From Sphingomonadaceae bacterium (GTDB lineage: Bacteria; Pseudomonadota; Alphaproteobacteria; Sphingomonadales; Sphingomonadaceae), in the NCBI GenBank assembly GCA_947455865.1, contig CANGQZ010000009.1, forward strand, positions 1 through 32,921: a DNA stretch of 32,921 bases. Reading direction: 5' to 3'. This document shows, one piece after another, positions 18,102-26,159 of the stretch. Position 1 is the stretch's first letter. Every line of letters begins with the position of its first letter. Under the pieces are notes generated by a model, which did no database searches, had not been told where the DNA came from, and was given only the letters and a program-made list of their open reading frames with translations. The position numbers and the translations under genes are program-made.

Positions 18102-19642
18102 TTCCCGCCTGTGCCGGCGGCGCCATCGCTGCCAACCGGCTTGGTCCCGCCCATCCCGACACCGCCCGCACCGCCTGTGCTGGCCGCGCCCATGGCACCG
18201 AGCGGCGCGGTGTCATTCGGCGAAATTGACCCATCCTGTGCCGGCGTGTCAACCGTACGGGTCGCGCGCGGCTTGGGATCGCCATCACGCTGCCAATCCC
18301 AAATGATCCCCCGGACCCGCTTGTAATTGACGCCGGGATCGTAAAGCGGCCCGCCATCGAGCCCGAGATCGCGGGCTTCGGCGCGGCCCATCGCCGAAAG
18401 CAGGTTGAAGCCGGCGACGTAGGCATTGCGCCGCGCGCGGACGAGCAGGACCTGAGAGTTGAGCAGTTCCTGCTCGGCGTTGAGAATATCGAGGATGGTG
18501 CGATTGCCGACGCTGTTTTCAGCCCGCACGCCTTCGAGGCTGAGCGTGGCGGCATCGACCGCGGTCTGGCTGGTTTCCATGATCGCCTGCGCAGCCTGCC
18601 ACTGCTGGTAGGTGGTGCGCACGACCGCGATCACCTGACGTTCAATCCCGATTTCCTGTTCGAGGGTCTGCCCTTCGCGGGCCTTGGACTGGCGCTGACG
18701 CGCCGCGGGGAGCCCGCCCTGGAACAGCGGAATACGCGCGCGGACCCCGGCCTGGGCCGAATTGAAGCGCTGGCCGAAGTTGAGCCGGTAGCTGTTCAAA
18801 TAATCGGTGTGATCGAGGGTGGCAAAGACATCGACTGTGGGCAGGCGGCCGGCGCCGGCCGCCTGGCTATCAAACCCGGCGGCCTTGCTACGTTCGCGCG
18901 CGGCGAGCAGATCGGGGTTGTGATCGAGCGCGATCAACACCGCCTCCTCAGGGCTGGCGGGCAGGCCGGGCAGTGGCGGCGGCGGCTGGAGCGCGAGCGG
19001 CGCTTTGCCGACCAGCTGGATATAGGTTTCGCGCGCGCCGGCGAGGGTCGCCTCGGAACTGCGCAGATCGCCGCGCGCCTGAGCCAGCCGCGCCTGCGAC
19101 TGGGCGACGTCGGTGCGGGTGAGATCGCCGATCTCATACCGGTCGCGCGTGGCGGTGAGGTTGACGTCGAGCACTTCGACGTTGTTGCGATTGAGCCCGA
19201 CGATCGCCTGGTTGCTGATCACGTCCATGTAGGCCGCGACCGTCTGCGCAAAGACCTGCGATTCGGTGGCGCGCAGATCGTTCTGGCCGGCCACCACGCG
19301 GGTTTTCGCCGCGTTGATCGAATTGCGCACCAGCCCGCCCGAATAGACTGGGAAGTTGGCGCTGAGTTCGGTTTGAATCAGCCGGTCCGGCCCGGTGGTG
19401 CGGGCGATCGGGCTGTTCTTGAGCAGTTCGGTGTAAGTTGCCGTGCCTGAGAGCGACGGCAGCCCTTCTGCCTTGGCGATCGGCACATTCTCATCCACCG
19501 CGCGCTGCTGGGCGCGGGCCGCTTCGAGCGACGGATTGCTGCGATAGGCTGCTTCGAGCGCATCGCGCAGATCGTCGGCGTGCAGCGGCACGGCGGCGAG
19601 GGCGATTCCGGCGAGCAGCGCTGTCCGGGTCAAGGGGTTCAT
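18098..19642 (-). CDS. tolC: TolC family outer membrane protein
   Basis: Signal peptide then LRDALEAAYRSNPSLEAARAQQRAVDENVPIAKAEGLPSLSGTATYT ... RTDVAQSQARLAQARGDL ... VGNRTILDILNAEQELLNSQV. Confidence 0.94.
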   Translation of the reverse strand: MNPLTRTALLAGIALAAVPLHADDLRDALEAAYRSNPSLEAARAQQRAVDENVPIAKAEGLPSLSGTATYTELLKNSPIARTTGPDRLIQTELSANFPVYSGGLVRNSINAAKTRVVAGQNDLRATESQVFAQTVAAYMDVISNQAIVGLNRNNVEVLDVNLTATRDRYEIGDLTRTDVAQSQARLAQARGDLRSSEATLAGARETYIQLVGKAPLALQPPPPLPGLPASPEEAVLIALDHNPDLLAARERSKAAGFDSQAAGAGRLPTVDVFATLDHTDYLNSYRLNFGQRFNSAQAGVRARIPLFQGGLPAARQRQSKAREGQTLEQEIGIERQVIAVVRTTYQQWQAAQAIMETSQTAVDAATLSLEGVRAENSVGNRTILDILNAEQELLNSQVLLVRARRNAYVAGFNLLSAMGRAEARDLGLDGGPLYDPGVNYKRVRGIIWDWQRDGDPKPRATRTVDTPAQDGSISPNDTAPLGAMGAASTGGAGGVGMGGTKPVGSDGAAGTGGK

Positions 19643-19659
19643 CCGGCACAGCGACACGA

Positions 19660-20262
19660 TCAGAAACTCCAGCGTTTGGGGGCCGCGAATGCGGCAAGCA
19701 CCGGTATCCCGAGCTCGGCCAGCGGCAGCAGCGCGACCTCGCCCGCAGTCTTGCGGCCAAAGGCGAGCCGGGTGACCCCGCGCTCCACCACCCCGGTCAC
19801 GATCCGTCCGCCTTCGGCGAGACGGGCGGCGAGCCCGGCGGGAAGCTGTTCGATCGCGCCATCGACAAAGATCAAGCCGGCCGGTTCGCCTGCCTTGCGC
19901 GTGGCGGCGGCCTCGGCCGGGGTTAGCGTGACCGGCTCGGCGCCCATCGCGGCAACCAGCGCGGCGAGATAGCCGTTCGCGGAAACGACCAGAACCCGCT
20001 GCCCGGCGGTAGGGAGCGCTTCGCTCAGCATCCGGCCATGGACCAGCGGCGCGGGCAGGAAGCTGCCATCACCCAGCGCAACCGCGCGGTCGATATAGGC
20101 GCTTGAGCGAAGCTCGGCCGGAACGAAATCCTCCCGCGCGACGGCGGCGAAAGCGGCAAGGACCGCAGGTTCGTTGACCCCGCTGACGCGCAATTGGCTA
20201 TCGATCATGGCGCGGCGCGCGCCGCTGCTGGAAGCCGACGGCCGATCGTCGAGAAGCGTCAT
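19660..20262 (-). CDS. protein-L-isoaspartate O-methyltransferase-like protein (degenerate PCMT)
   Basis: ARRAMIDSQLRVSGVNEPAVLAAFAAVAREDFVPAELRSSAYIDRAVALGDG is PCMT-like; SAM motif I degenerate (VLVVSANGYLAALVA). Confidence 0.82.
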   Translation of the reverse strand: MTLLDDRPSASSSGARRAMIDSQLRVSGVNEPAVLAAFAAVAREDFVPAELRSSAYIDRAVALGDGSFLPAPLVHGRMLSEALPTAGQRVLVVSANGYLAALVAAMGAEPVTLTPAEAAATRKAGEPAGLIFVDGAIEQLPAGLAARLAEGGRIVTGVVERGVTRLAFGRKTAGEVALLPLAELGIPVLAAFAAPKRWSF

Positions 20263-20298
20263 CGCGTAAACCCTCAAGCCCGCCGGTTTTAACCCACC

Positions 20299-20318
20299 TG
20301 TATTGGATGGGCAATACA
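20299..20318. promoter_or_regulatory. operator-like inverted repeat TGTATTG-gatggg-CAATACA
   Basis: 7-bp perfect arms, 6-nt spacer, in the divergent intergenic region between PCMT-like gene and fumarase. Confidence 0.45.
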
Positions 20319-20515
20319 CCGGCGCAATCCCCAGCCTTCTAGGCGAACGCCGGTGCCGCGCCAAGGGCTTTCGCAGGTGCGGTAGAGTTCGGTTTGCGCC
20401 ATTGTGGCGGGGGTGTGGCCTCGTTGCACGGCGGCAGCGTCGCGGGCCTTTACGCGGGCGCGGACGAAGCCCTATGATCCGCGCGCAGCACGCGGGCAGA
20501 GGGAGCGCGAGGCAA

Positions 20516-22039
20516 ATGGCCGACATGGTGACCATCTCCGAAAACGATCTGATTGAGAGCGTCGCCGACGCCTTGCAGTTCATCAGCTTCTATCATCCGA
20601 TGGATTATATCCGTGCGCTGGGAGCGGCATACGAAGCCGAGCAGGGCCCGGCGGCGAAGGATGCGATCGCCCAGATCCTGACCAACAGCCGGATGTGCGC
20701 CGAGGGTCATCGGCCGCTGTGCCAGGACACCGGGATCGTCAACGTCTTCATCAAGTGGGGGCAGGAGTGCCGGCTCGATTCGCCGCGCGCGCTGCAGGAC
20801 GTGGTCGATGAAGGCGTGCGCCGTGCTTATGGCAATCCGGACAACAAGCTGCGCGCCTCGGTGCTGGCCGATCCGGCGTTCACCCGCCGCAACACCCGCG
20901 ACAACACCCCCTGCGTGCTCAACGTCGAGCTGGTGCCGGGACGCAAGGTGACGGTGGATGTCGCTGCCAAGGGCGGCGGGTCTGAGAACAAGTCGAAATT
21001 CAAGATGATGAACCCGAGCGATTCGATCGCCGACTGGGTGCTGGAAATGCTGCCGCAGATGGGTGCCGGCTGGTGCCCGCCGGGGATGCTCGGGATCGGT
21101 ATCGGCGGGACCGCCGAATATGCCGCGCTGCTCGCGAAGAAGAGCCTGATGGAGCCGATCGACATGGCCCAGCTCAAGCAGCGGGGGGCACAAAATGACA
21201 TCGAGGCGCTGCGGATCGAGATCTTCGACAAGGTCAACGCGCTGGGCATCGGCGCGCAAGGACTGGGCGGGCTCTCGACCATCCTCGACGTCAAGATCAT
21301 GGACTGGCCGTGCCATGCCGCGGGCAAGCCGGTGGCGATGATCCCCAACTGTGCGGCGACGCGCCACGCGCACTTCACGCTCGACGGTTCGGGGCCGACG
21401 TTCCTTGATGCGCCGAAGCTGGATGAATGGCCCAAAGTGCAATGGGCGCCGGACAGCGCGGCCAAGCGGGTCAACCTCGACACGTTGACCGCCGAGGAGG
21501 TGAAGGGCTGGCAGCAGGGCGACCGGCTGCTGCTCAACGGCAAGATGCTGACCGGGCGCGATGCCGCGCACAAGCGCATTCAGGACATGCTGGCCAAGGG
21601 CGAGCCGCTGCCGGTGCCGTTCAAGGGCCGGGTGATCTATTATGTAGGCCCGGTCGATCCGGTGCGCGACGAAGTGGTCGGACCCGCCGGGCCGACCACT
21701 GCCACCCGCATGGACAAGTTCATGGACATGATGCTGGAGCAGGGCCTGCTCGCCTGCGTCGGCAAGGCCGAGCGCGGCCCGGCGGCAACTTCGGCGATCG
21801 CCAAGCACGAATCGGCCTATCTCATGGCAGTGGGCGGCGCGGCCTATCTGGTCTCGCGCGCGATCAAGGCGGCCGAAGTGGTCGGCTTTGCCGATCTGGG
21901 GATGGAGGCGATCTACGAGTTCACGGTGGAGGACATGCCGGTAACGGTCGCGGTCGATTCCTCCGGACAGAACGTCCACACCCTCGCCCCGCTGGTGTGG
22001 CAGAAGAAGATCGCCGAGGAAGGGCTGCTGGTGAAGTGA
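20516..22039 (+). CDS. fumA: class I fumarate hydratase
   Basis: NSRMCAEGHRPLCQDTGIVNVFIKWG; GGGSENKSKFKMMNPSDSI; GMEAIYEFTVEDMPVTVAVDSSGQNVH. Confidence 0.95.
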   Translation: MADMVTISENDLIESVADALQFISFYHPMDYIRALGAAYEAEQGPAAKDAIAQILTNSRMCAEGHRPLCQDTGIVNVFIKWGQECRLDSPRALQDVVDEGVRRAYGNPDNKLRASVLADPAFTRRNTRDNTPCVLNVELVPGRKVTVDVAAKGGGSENKSKFKMMNPSDSIADWVLEMLPQMGAGWCPPGMLGIGIGGTAEYAALLAKKSLMEPIDMAQLKQRGAQNDIEALRIEIFDKVNALGIGAQGLGGLSTILDVKIMDWPCHAAGKPVAMIPNCAATRHAHFTLDGSGPTFLDAPKLDEWPKVQWAPDSAAKRVNLDTLTAEEVKGWQQGDRLLLNGKMLTGRDAAHKRIQDMLAKGEPLPVPFKGRVIYYVGPVDPVRDEVVGPAGPTTATRMDKFMDMMLEQGLLACVGKAERGPAATSAIAKHESAYLMAVGGAAYLVSRAIKAAEVVGFADLGMEAIYEFTVEDMPVTVAVDSSGQNVHTLAPLVWQKKIAEEGLLVK

Positions 22040-22055
22040 GCGGGGCGATGCGGGT

Positions 22056-22086
22056 TTCGACCAACGCCTGACCCGGTTCGACCAAC
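22056..22086. promoter_or_regulatory. two direct repeats TTCGACCAAC with 21-bp period; candidate LytTR binding site
   Basis: TTCGACCAAC at 22056-22065 and 22077-22086, located between fumA stop and the LytS/LytTR operon start. Confidence 0.55.
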
Positions 22087-22115
22087 CGACTGGCGCGCTG
22101 GCTATCGCGAGGGCT

Positions 22116-23420
22116 ATGCGGGGATTTCAGCGCATGAACCCGCCCTCCATCCTTCCTGTCCGCTTGCCGGACCCGCGCGGTCCGGCTCCGCAGGTTCCGG
22201 CGCAGATCGTGCTGGCTTCGATCGCCGGGCTGTGGCTGTGCTATTTCGTGCTGGCGAGCCTGCGCGGGGCGATCGTCGGGCTGGAATTCCAGAGCGAGGT
22301 GTTCCTGCGCCGCCTCCTGGTCGCGCTCGCCTCGATGGCGGTGACGGCGGCGCTGTGGCCGCTGCTGCGCGCGCTCGACCGGCAGGCGATGGCGGTGCGG
22401 ATTGCGGCGATCCTGCTGGCGGCGCTGCCTGCCTCGCTGGTGCTGGCGGCGATCAACCAACAGGCGTTCGCGGATATCGAGAGCAAACTGGTCGCCAAGC
22501 TGGGCGAGAAGGAGGGCATCCGCATTCGACGCGACGAGGCCGGCAACGTGCTGGTCGATGTCTCGAACATGCCGCCGATTCCGGTGCCGCCGGCCGCGCC
22601 TATGCCGCTGCCCGACGGATCGCTGGCGGTTCCGCAGGTTCCCCCGGTGACGGCGGCGGGCGCGGTGACAATCGATTCCGAGACTTCGACCGAGACGCGC
22701 TGGCGGCAACTGACCGATGTGGCGCTGGGCCGATATTTCCTGCTGCTGGCCTGGGCCGCGCTCTATGTGGCGCTGGTGGCGGCGGAAGAGGCGCGCGCCG
22801 CCGAGCGCCGCGAGGGCGAATACCGCCGTGCCGCCAAGGCGGCCGAATTGCGCAGCCTGCGTTATCAGATCAACCCGCACTTCCTGTTCAACACGCTCAA
22901 CTCGCTGTCCGCGCTGGTGCTGACCGGCAAGGGCGAGGCGGCCGAACGGATGATCCAGACGCTTTCCACCTTCTACCGCCGCAGCCTGGCCGATGATCCC
23001 ACCGGCGATCATCCGCTGGGCGAGGAAATCCGGCTGCAGCAGCTCTATCTGGAGATCGAGGGGGTGCGCTTTCCCGAGCGGCTGCGGATCGTGGTCGATG
23101 TCCCCGCAGAGCTCGCCGAAGTGGCGGTGCCGGGGATGATCCTGCAGCCGCTGGTGGAGAACGCAGTGAAGTATGCGGTCGCGCCGACCAGCCGGACCGT
23201 GACGGTGACCATCGCCGCGCGCGCCGAGGCGGGCCAGCTGGTCCTGACGGTGAGCGATGATGGGCCCGGCACCGGCGAGGGCCGGGCCAAGGGGCTCGGC
23301 ATCGGCCTTGGCAACGTGCGCGACCGGCTGCGGGCGCGGTTCGGCGACGCAGCGGGGCTGGTGGCCGGGCCGACCGGGCAGGGCTTCCGCACCGAGCTGC
23401 GCCTGCCGCTGGCCGGATAA
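22116..23420 (+). CDS. LytS-type sensor histidine kinase
   Basis: H-box LRSLRYQINPHFLFNTLNSLSALVLTGKGEAAERMIQTLSTFYRRSL; N- and G-boxes LQPLVENAVKYAV ... DDGPGTGEGRAKGLGIGLGNVRDRL. Confidence 0.94.
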   Translation: MRGFQRMNPPSILPVRLPDPRGPAPQVPAQIVLASIAGLWLCYFVLASLRGAIVGLEFQSEVFLRRLLVALASMAVTAALWPLLRALDRQAMAVRIAAILLAALPASLVLAAINQQAFADIESKLVAKLGEKEGIRIRRDEAGNVLVDVSNMPPIPVPPAAPMPLPDGSLAVPQVPPVTAAGAVTIDSETSTETRWRQLTDVALGRYFLLLAWAALYVALVAAEEARAAERREGEYRRAAKAAELRSLRYQINPHFLFNTLNSLSALVLTGKGEAAERMIQTLSTFYRRSLADDPTGDHPLGEEIRLQQLYLEIEGVRFPERLRIVVDVPAELAEVAVPGMILQPLVENAVKYAVAPTSRTVTVTIAARAEAGQLVLTVSDDGPGTGEGRAKGLGIGLGNVRDRLRARFGDAAGLVAGPTGQGFRTELRLPLAG

Positions 23421-23433
23421 TGTGGGGCTTGGC

Positions 23434-24171
23434 ATGAACGAACCGCTGCGCACGCTGATCGTTGACGACGAACCGCTCGCAGTCGAGCGGATGCAGGTGA
23501 TCTGCGCAAGGCTGGCCGGGCTGAGCGTGGTCGGCACGGCGGCTGACGGCGCGGCGGCATCGCGGCTGGTCGACGCGCTGGCCCCCGACCTGATGCTGCT
23601 CGACATGACGATGCCCGAACTCGATGGGCTGGGGGTGGCGCGCGCGCTGGCGCGGCATCCGCAGCCGCCGGCGCTGGTGTTTGTGACCGCCCACGATTCG
23701 TTCGCGGTCGAGGCGTTCGATCTCGATGCGGTCGACTATGTGCTCAAGCCCGTTGCGCCCGAGCGGCTGGAGCGGGCGATCGCACGCGCGGTGGCGCGGC
23801 GTCAGCCGGCCCCGAGCGGCCGGGCCCACCAGCCTTCACCGTGGATCGGCGAGTTCTGGGTGCCCCACCGTTCCGAATTGCTGCGGATTGCGGCGAGCGA
23901 TGTCGACCGGATCGATGCCGAGCGAGACTATGTGCGGCTGCATGTGGGCGAGCGCAGCTATCTGCTGCTGCACACCGTTACCAGTTTGGAGGAGCGGCTC
24001 GATCCGGCGATGTTCATTCGCCTGCACCGTTCCACCATCCTGCGCCGCGACCGGATCACCGGGCTGCGCCACGACGGGCTGGGGGTGTGGTCGGCCGAAC
24101 TTGCTGATGGCAGCGCGGTGCGGATCGGGCGGACTTATCTGCCCAAGGCCAAGGCGATGACGGGACGGTGA
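23434..24171 (+). CDS. LytTR family response regulator transcription factor
   Basis: Receiver LRTLIVDDEPLAVERMQ ... LMLLDMTMPELDGLGVARAL; C-terminal LytTR IDAERDYVRLHVGERSYLLLHTVTSLEERLDPAMFIRLHRSTILRRDRI. Confidence 0.95.
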   Translation: MNEPLRTLIVDDEPLAVERMQVICARLAGLSVVGTAADGAAASRLVDALAPDLMLLDMTMPELDGLGVARALARHPQPPALVFVTAHDSFAVEAFDLDAVDYVLKPVAPERLERAIARAVARRQPAPSGRAHQPSPWIGEFWVPHRSELLRIAASDVDRIDAERDYVRLHVGERSYLLLHTVTSLEERLDPAMFIRLHRSTILRRDRITGLRHDGLGVWSAELADGSAVRIGRTYLPKAKAMTGR

Positions 24172-24183
24172 GCGGGATTTGCG

Positions 24184-24245
24184 GTTGAGCCCTTCGCCTC
24201 CGCGAACGGCCGGTACCGCAAGCTTCAAGCGGAGGCTGGAAGCGC
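24184..24245 (-). repeat. dispersed intergenic repeat, copy B (no hairpin insert)
   Basis: GTTGAGCCCTTCGCCTCCGC (24184-24203) and GCAAGCTTCAAGCGGAGGCTGGAAGCGC (24218-24245), inverse orientation of copy A. Confidence 0.85.
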
Positions 24246-24258
24246 ACCCGACACAAAA

Positions 24259-24291
24259 CACCCGGAGCGGGGGACTGGTCCGCTCCGGGTG
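24259..24291. terminator. hairpin CACCCGGAGCGG-(9 nt)-CCGCTCCGGGTG
   Basis: 12-bp perfect stem between convergent LytTR and UrcA genes. Confidence 0.6.
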
Positions 24292-24393
24292 CAGGAACTG
24301 CCGGTTGGTGTGGCCCGGCCGCTCCGATCTGATGGGTTGAGACCCGCTGCGGTCCGAGGATGTGCGCCTGGCCAGTTTCGGTTTTACGCCGGT

Positions 24394-24702
24394 TCAGCGA
24401 TCATGCAGCGCAAGCTCGATGCCCCGTTCCTTGAGCCGGGCGGTGAGGCGGGCCTTGAGCTGGCCGCGCACGGCGGTCAGGCAGGCGCCATCGGGGCGGG
24501 CGGCAATGCGGCTGCCGGTGGCGGCCTCGGGCGTGCAATAGGCTTCGGCCGCCTTGTCGATGCGCGTGGAGAGTTCGGCCTGGCCGGCGGGGGTGGCGAG
24601 ATCGAGATCGGCATAGCGCAACTCGGCTCGGGCAGTCTCGGTGGCGAGCGCCGGAGCGGCGGCGATCAGGGCGATAGCGGCGAACGGGATCAGGGTCTTC
24701 AT
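24394..24702 (-). CDS. UrcA family protein
   Basis: Signal peptide plus AELRYADLDLATPAGQAELSTRIDKAAEAYCTPE ... CLTAVRGQLKARL. Confidence 0.88.
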   Translation of the reverse strand: MKTLIPFAAIALIAAAPALATETARAELRYADLDLATPAGQAELSTRIDKAAEAYCTPEAATGSRIAARPDGACLTAVRGQLKARLTARLKERGIELALHDR

Positions 24703-24922
24703 GGTCGGGTCCTCATGCTTGCGTCCGGCTGGGGGCTCCGGATGAGCAGTGGCTTACCGCTACGGCAGCGCCGCCACACATCGCGTTCGACCGCGCGCAT
24801 TGGTGAGCCGACCGGCGGCGGCGCGCGTCGACGAACCGCCGGCCCGGCCCGGCGAACGACATGGCGCGTTAACCGTTACGGTGGATTCGCCGCCATGACC
24901 GGCTACAGTCTGCCGCGACTCG

Positions 24923-25189
24923 ATGGCGCTCCTGATCGTCTTCTTCCTTGGCATCGCCAATTTCGCGTTGCACCGGGCCGTGCTGGAAAGCGGCCACCCG
25001 ATTCTTGTCCAGATTGGCTGGCTGTTCCGCTCGCTTGGCGGCCGGCTGAGCCTGATTGCGGAGTTCGCGCTGCTGCTGGGGACGATGCTGCAAGTGGCGA
25101 ACGGCGCGATCGGCTGGGCCTTCGCCTATATCGGCTACACGGCGCTGAGCGCGCTTTCGGGGTGGCTGATCCTCTCGGGCCGGGTGTGA
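24923..25189 (+). CDS. small membrane protein of unknown function
   Basis: 88-aa ORF MALLIVFFLGIANFALHRAVLESGHP..., hydrophobic segments; same strand as downstream gene. Confidence 0.65.
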   Translation: MALLIVFFLGIANFALHRAVLESGHPILVQIGWLFRSLGGRLSLIAEFALLLGTMLQVANGAIGWAFAYIGYTALSALSGWLILSGRV

Positions 25190-25244
25190 TCGGCCTGCGG
25201 TTTTCGCTTGCGCCGGCCGCGCGCGATCTGCTTGGCCCGGGGCG

Positions 25245-26048
25245 ATGAGCGCGCCGATCACCCTATTCCATATCAGCGACCTCCATTTCGGGCGGGAGGA
25301 TCGCCGTGCGCTCGACTGGGCGGCGCAGGCGATTGCCGCCGAGCGCCCTGCGGCGGTGGCGCTGACCGGGGACCTGACGATGCGCGCCCGCCACCGCGAG
25401 TTCGCCGCCGCCAACGCGTGGATCGGCGGGCTGGCGGCGCCGGTCACTATCGAGCCGGGCAATCACGATTTGCCCTATTTCAACCTGATCGAGCGGTTTT
25501 TCGATCCTTATCGCCGGTTTCGCGCAATTCAGGGGCTGCTCGAGCGCGAGATCGATCTGGGCGATCTGCATGTGGTGCCGCTGCAAACGGTGACGCGGGC
25601 GCAGTGGCGCTTTCCCTGGGTTGACGGGTGGGTGCGCGAATCGGCGCTGGCCGCGACGCTGGCGGCGATCGATGCGCTGCCGGAAGGCACACGGGTGATT
25701 GTCACGGCGCACCACCCCCTGCCCGAACACGCCGCGAACGGGCAGACGCTGACCATCGGCGGCACCCGCGCGATGGCCGAACTGGCGCGGCGCCGACCGC
25801 TGGCGGTGCTGACCGGGCATGTCCACGATCCGTTCGACCTCACCGCAGAAACCGCGGGCGGGCCGCTGCGGATGATCGGCGCGGGGACTTTGTCGCAGCG
25901 GGTGCGCTCGACCCCGCCAAGCTTCAATGAACTGCGCATAGTCGGCCGCGACGTGAGCGTAAGGGTGCGCAACCCTGAAGCGGTCGCGACCGCGGCAATG
26001 CTGGTTGATGCCGTGCCCGAGACGGCGCTGCCGCCCCAAAAGGATTAG
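25245..26048 (+). CDS. metallophosphoesterase
   Basis: LFHISDLHFGRED; ALTGDLTMRARHREF; EPGNHDLPYFN; VTAHHPLPE; VLTGHVHDPF (calcineurin-like motifs). Confidence 0.94.
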   Translation: MSAPITLFHISDLHFGREDRRALDWAAQAIAAERPAAVALTGDLTMRARHREFAAANAWIGGLAAPVTIEPGNHDLPYFNLIERFFDPYRRFRAIQGLLEREIDLGDLHVVPLQTVTRAQWRFPWVDGWVRESALAATLAAIDALPEGTRVIVTAHHPLPEHAANGQTLTIGGTRAMAELARRRPLAVLTGHVHDPFDLTAETAGGPLRMIGAGTLSQRVRSTPPSFNELRIVGRDVSVRVRNPEAVATAAMLVDAVPETALPPQKD

Positions 26049-26086
26049 AAACGGCGTTGACCCCGGCCCTTTCAAAGGAGGGGGCA

Positions 26087-26106
26087 AGCCCGCTGTTCGG
26101 CGGGCT
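26087..26106 (+). terminator. hairpin AGCCCGC-TGTTCG-GCGGGCT downstream of metallophosphoesterase
   Basis: 7-bp perfect stem, 6-nt loop; no strong T-tract. Confidence 0.4.
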
Positions 26107-26159
26107 CCACTTCCCTTCGCCGCATCGCCTGCTAGACCGGTGACAGGGGCGGGGGGAAA

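Noticed and set aside
20450-21979. 509-aa minus-strand ORF opposite fumA
   Set aside because: Antisense to class I fumarase; no recognisable motifs.
21921-23606. 561-aa minus-strand ORF opposite the sensor kinase
   Set aside because: Antisense shadow of the LytS kinase; no recognisable motifs.
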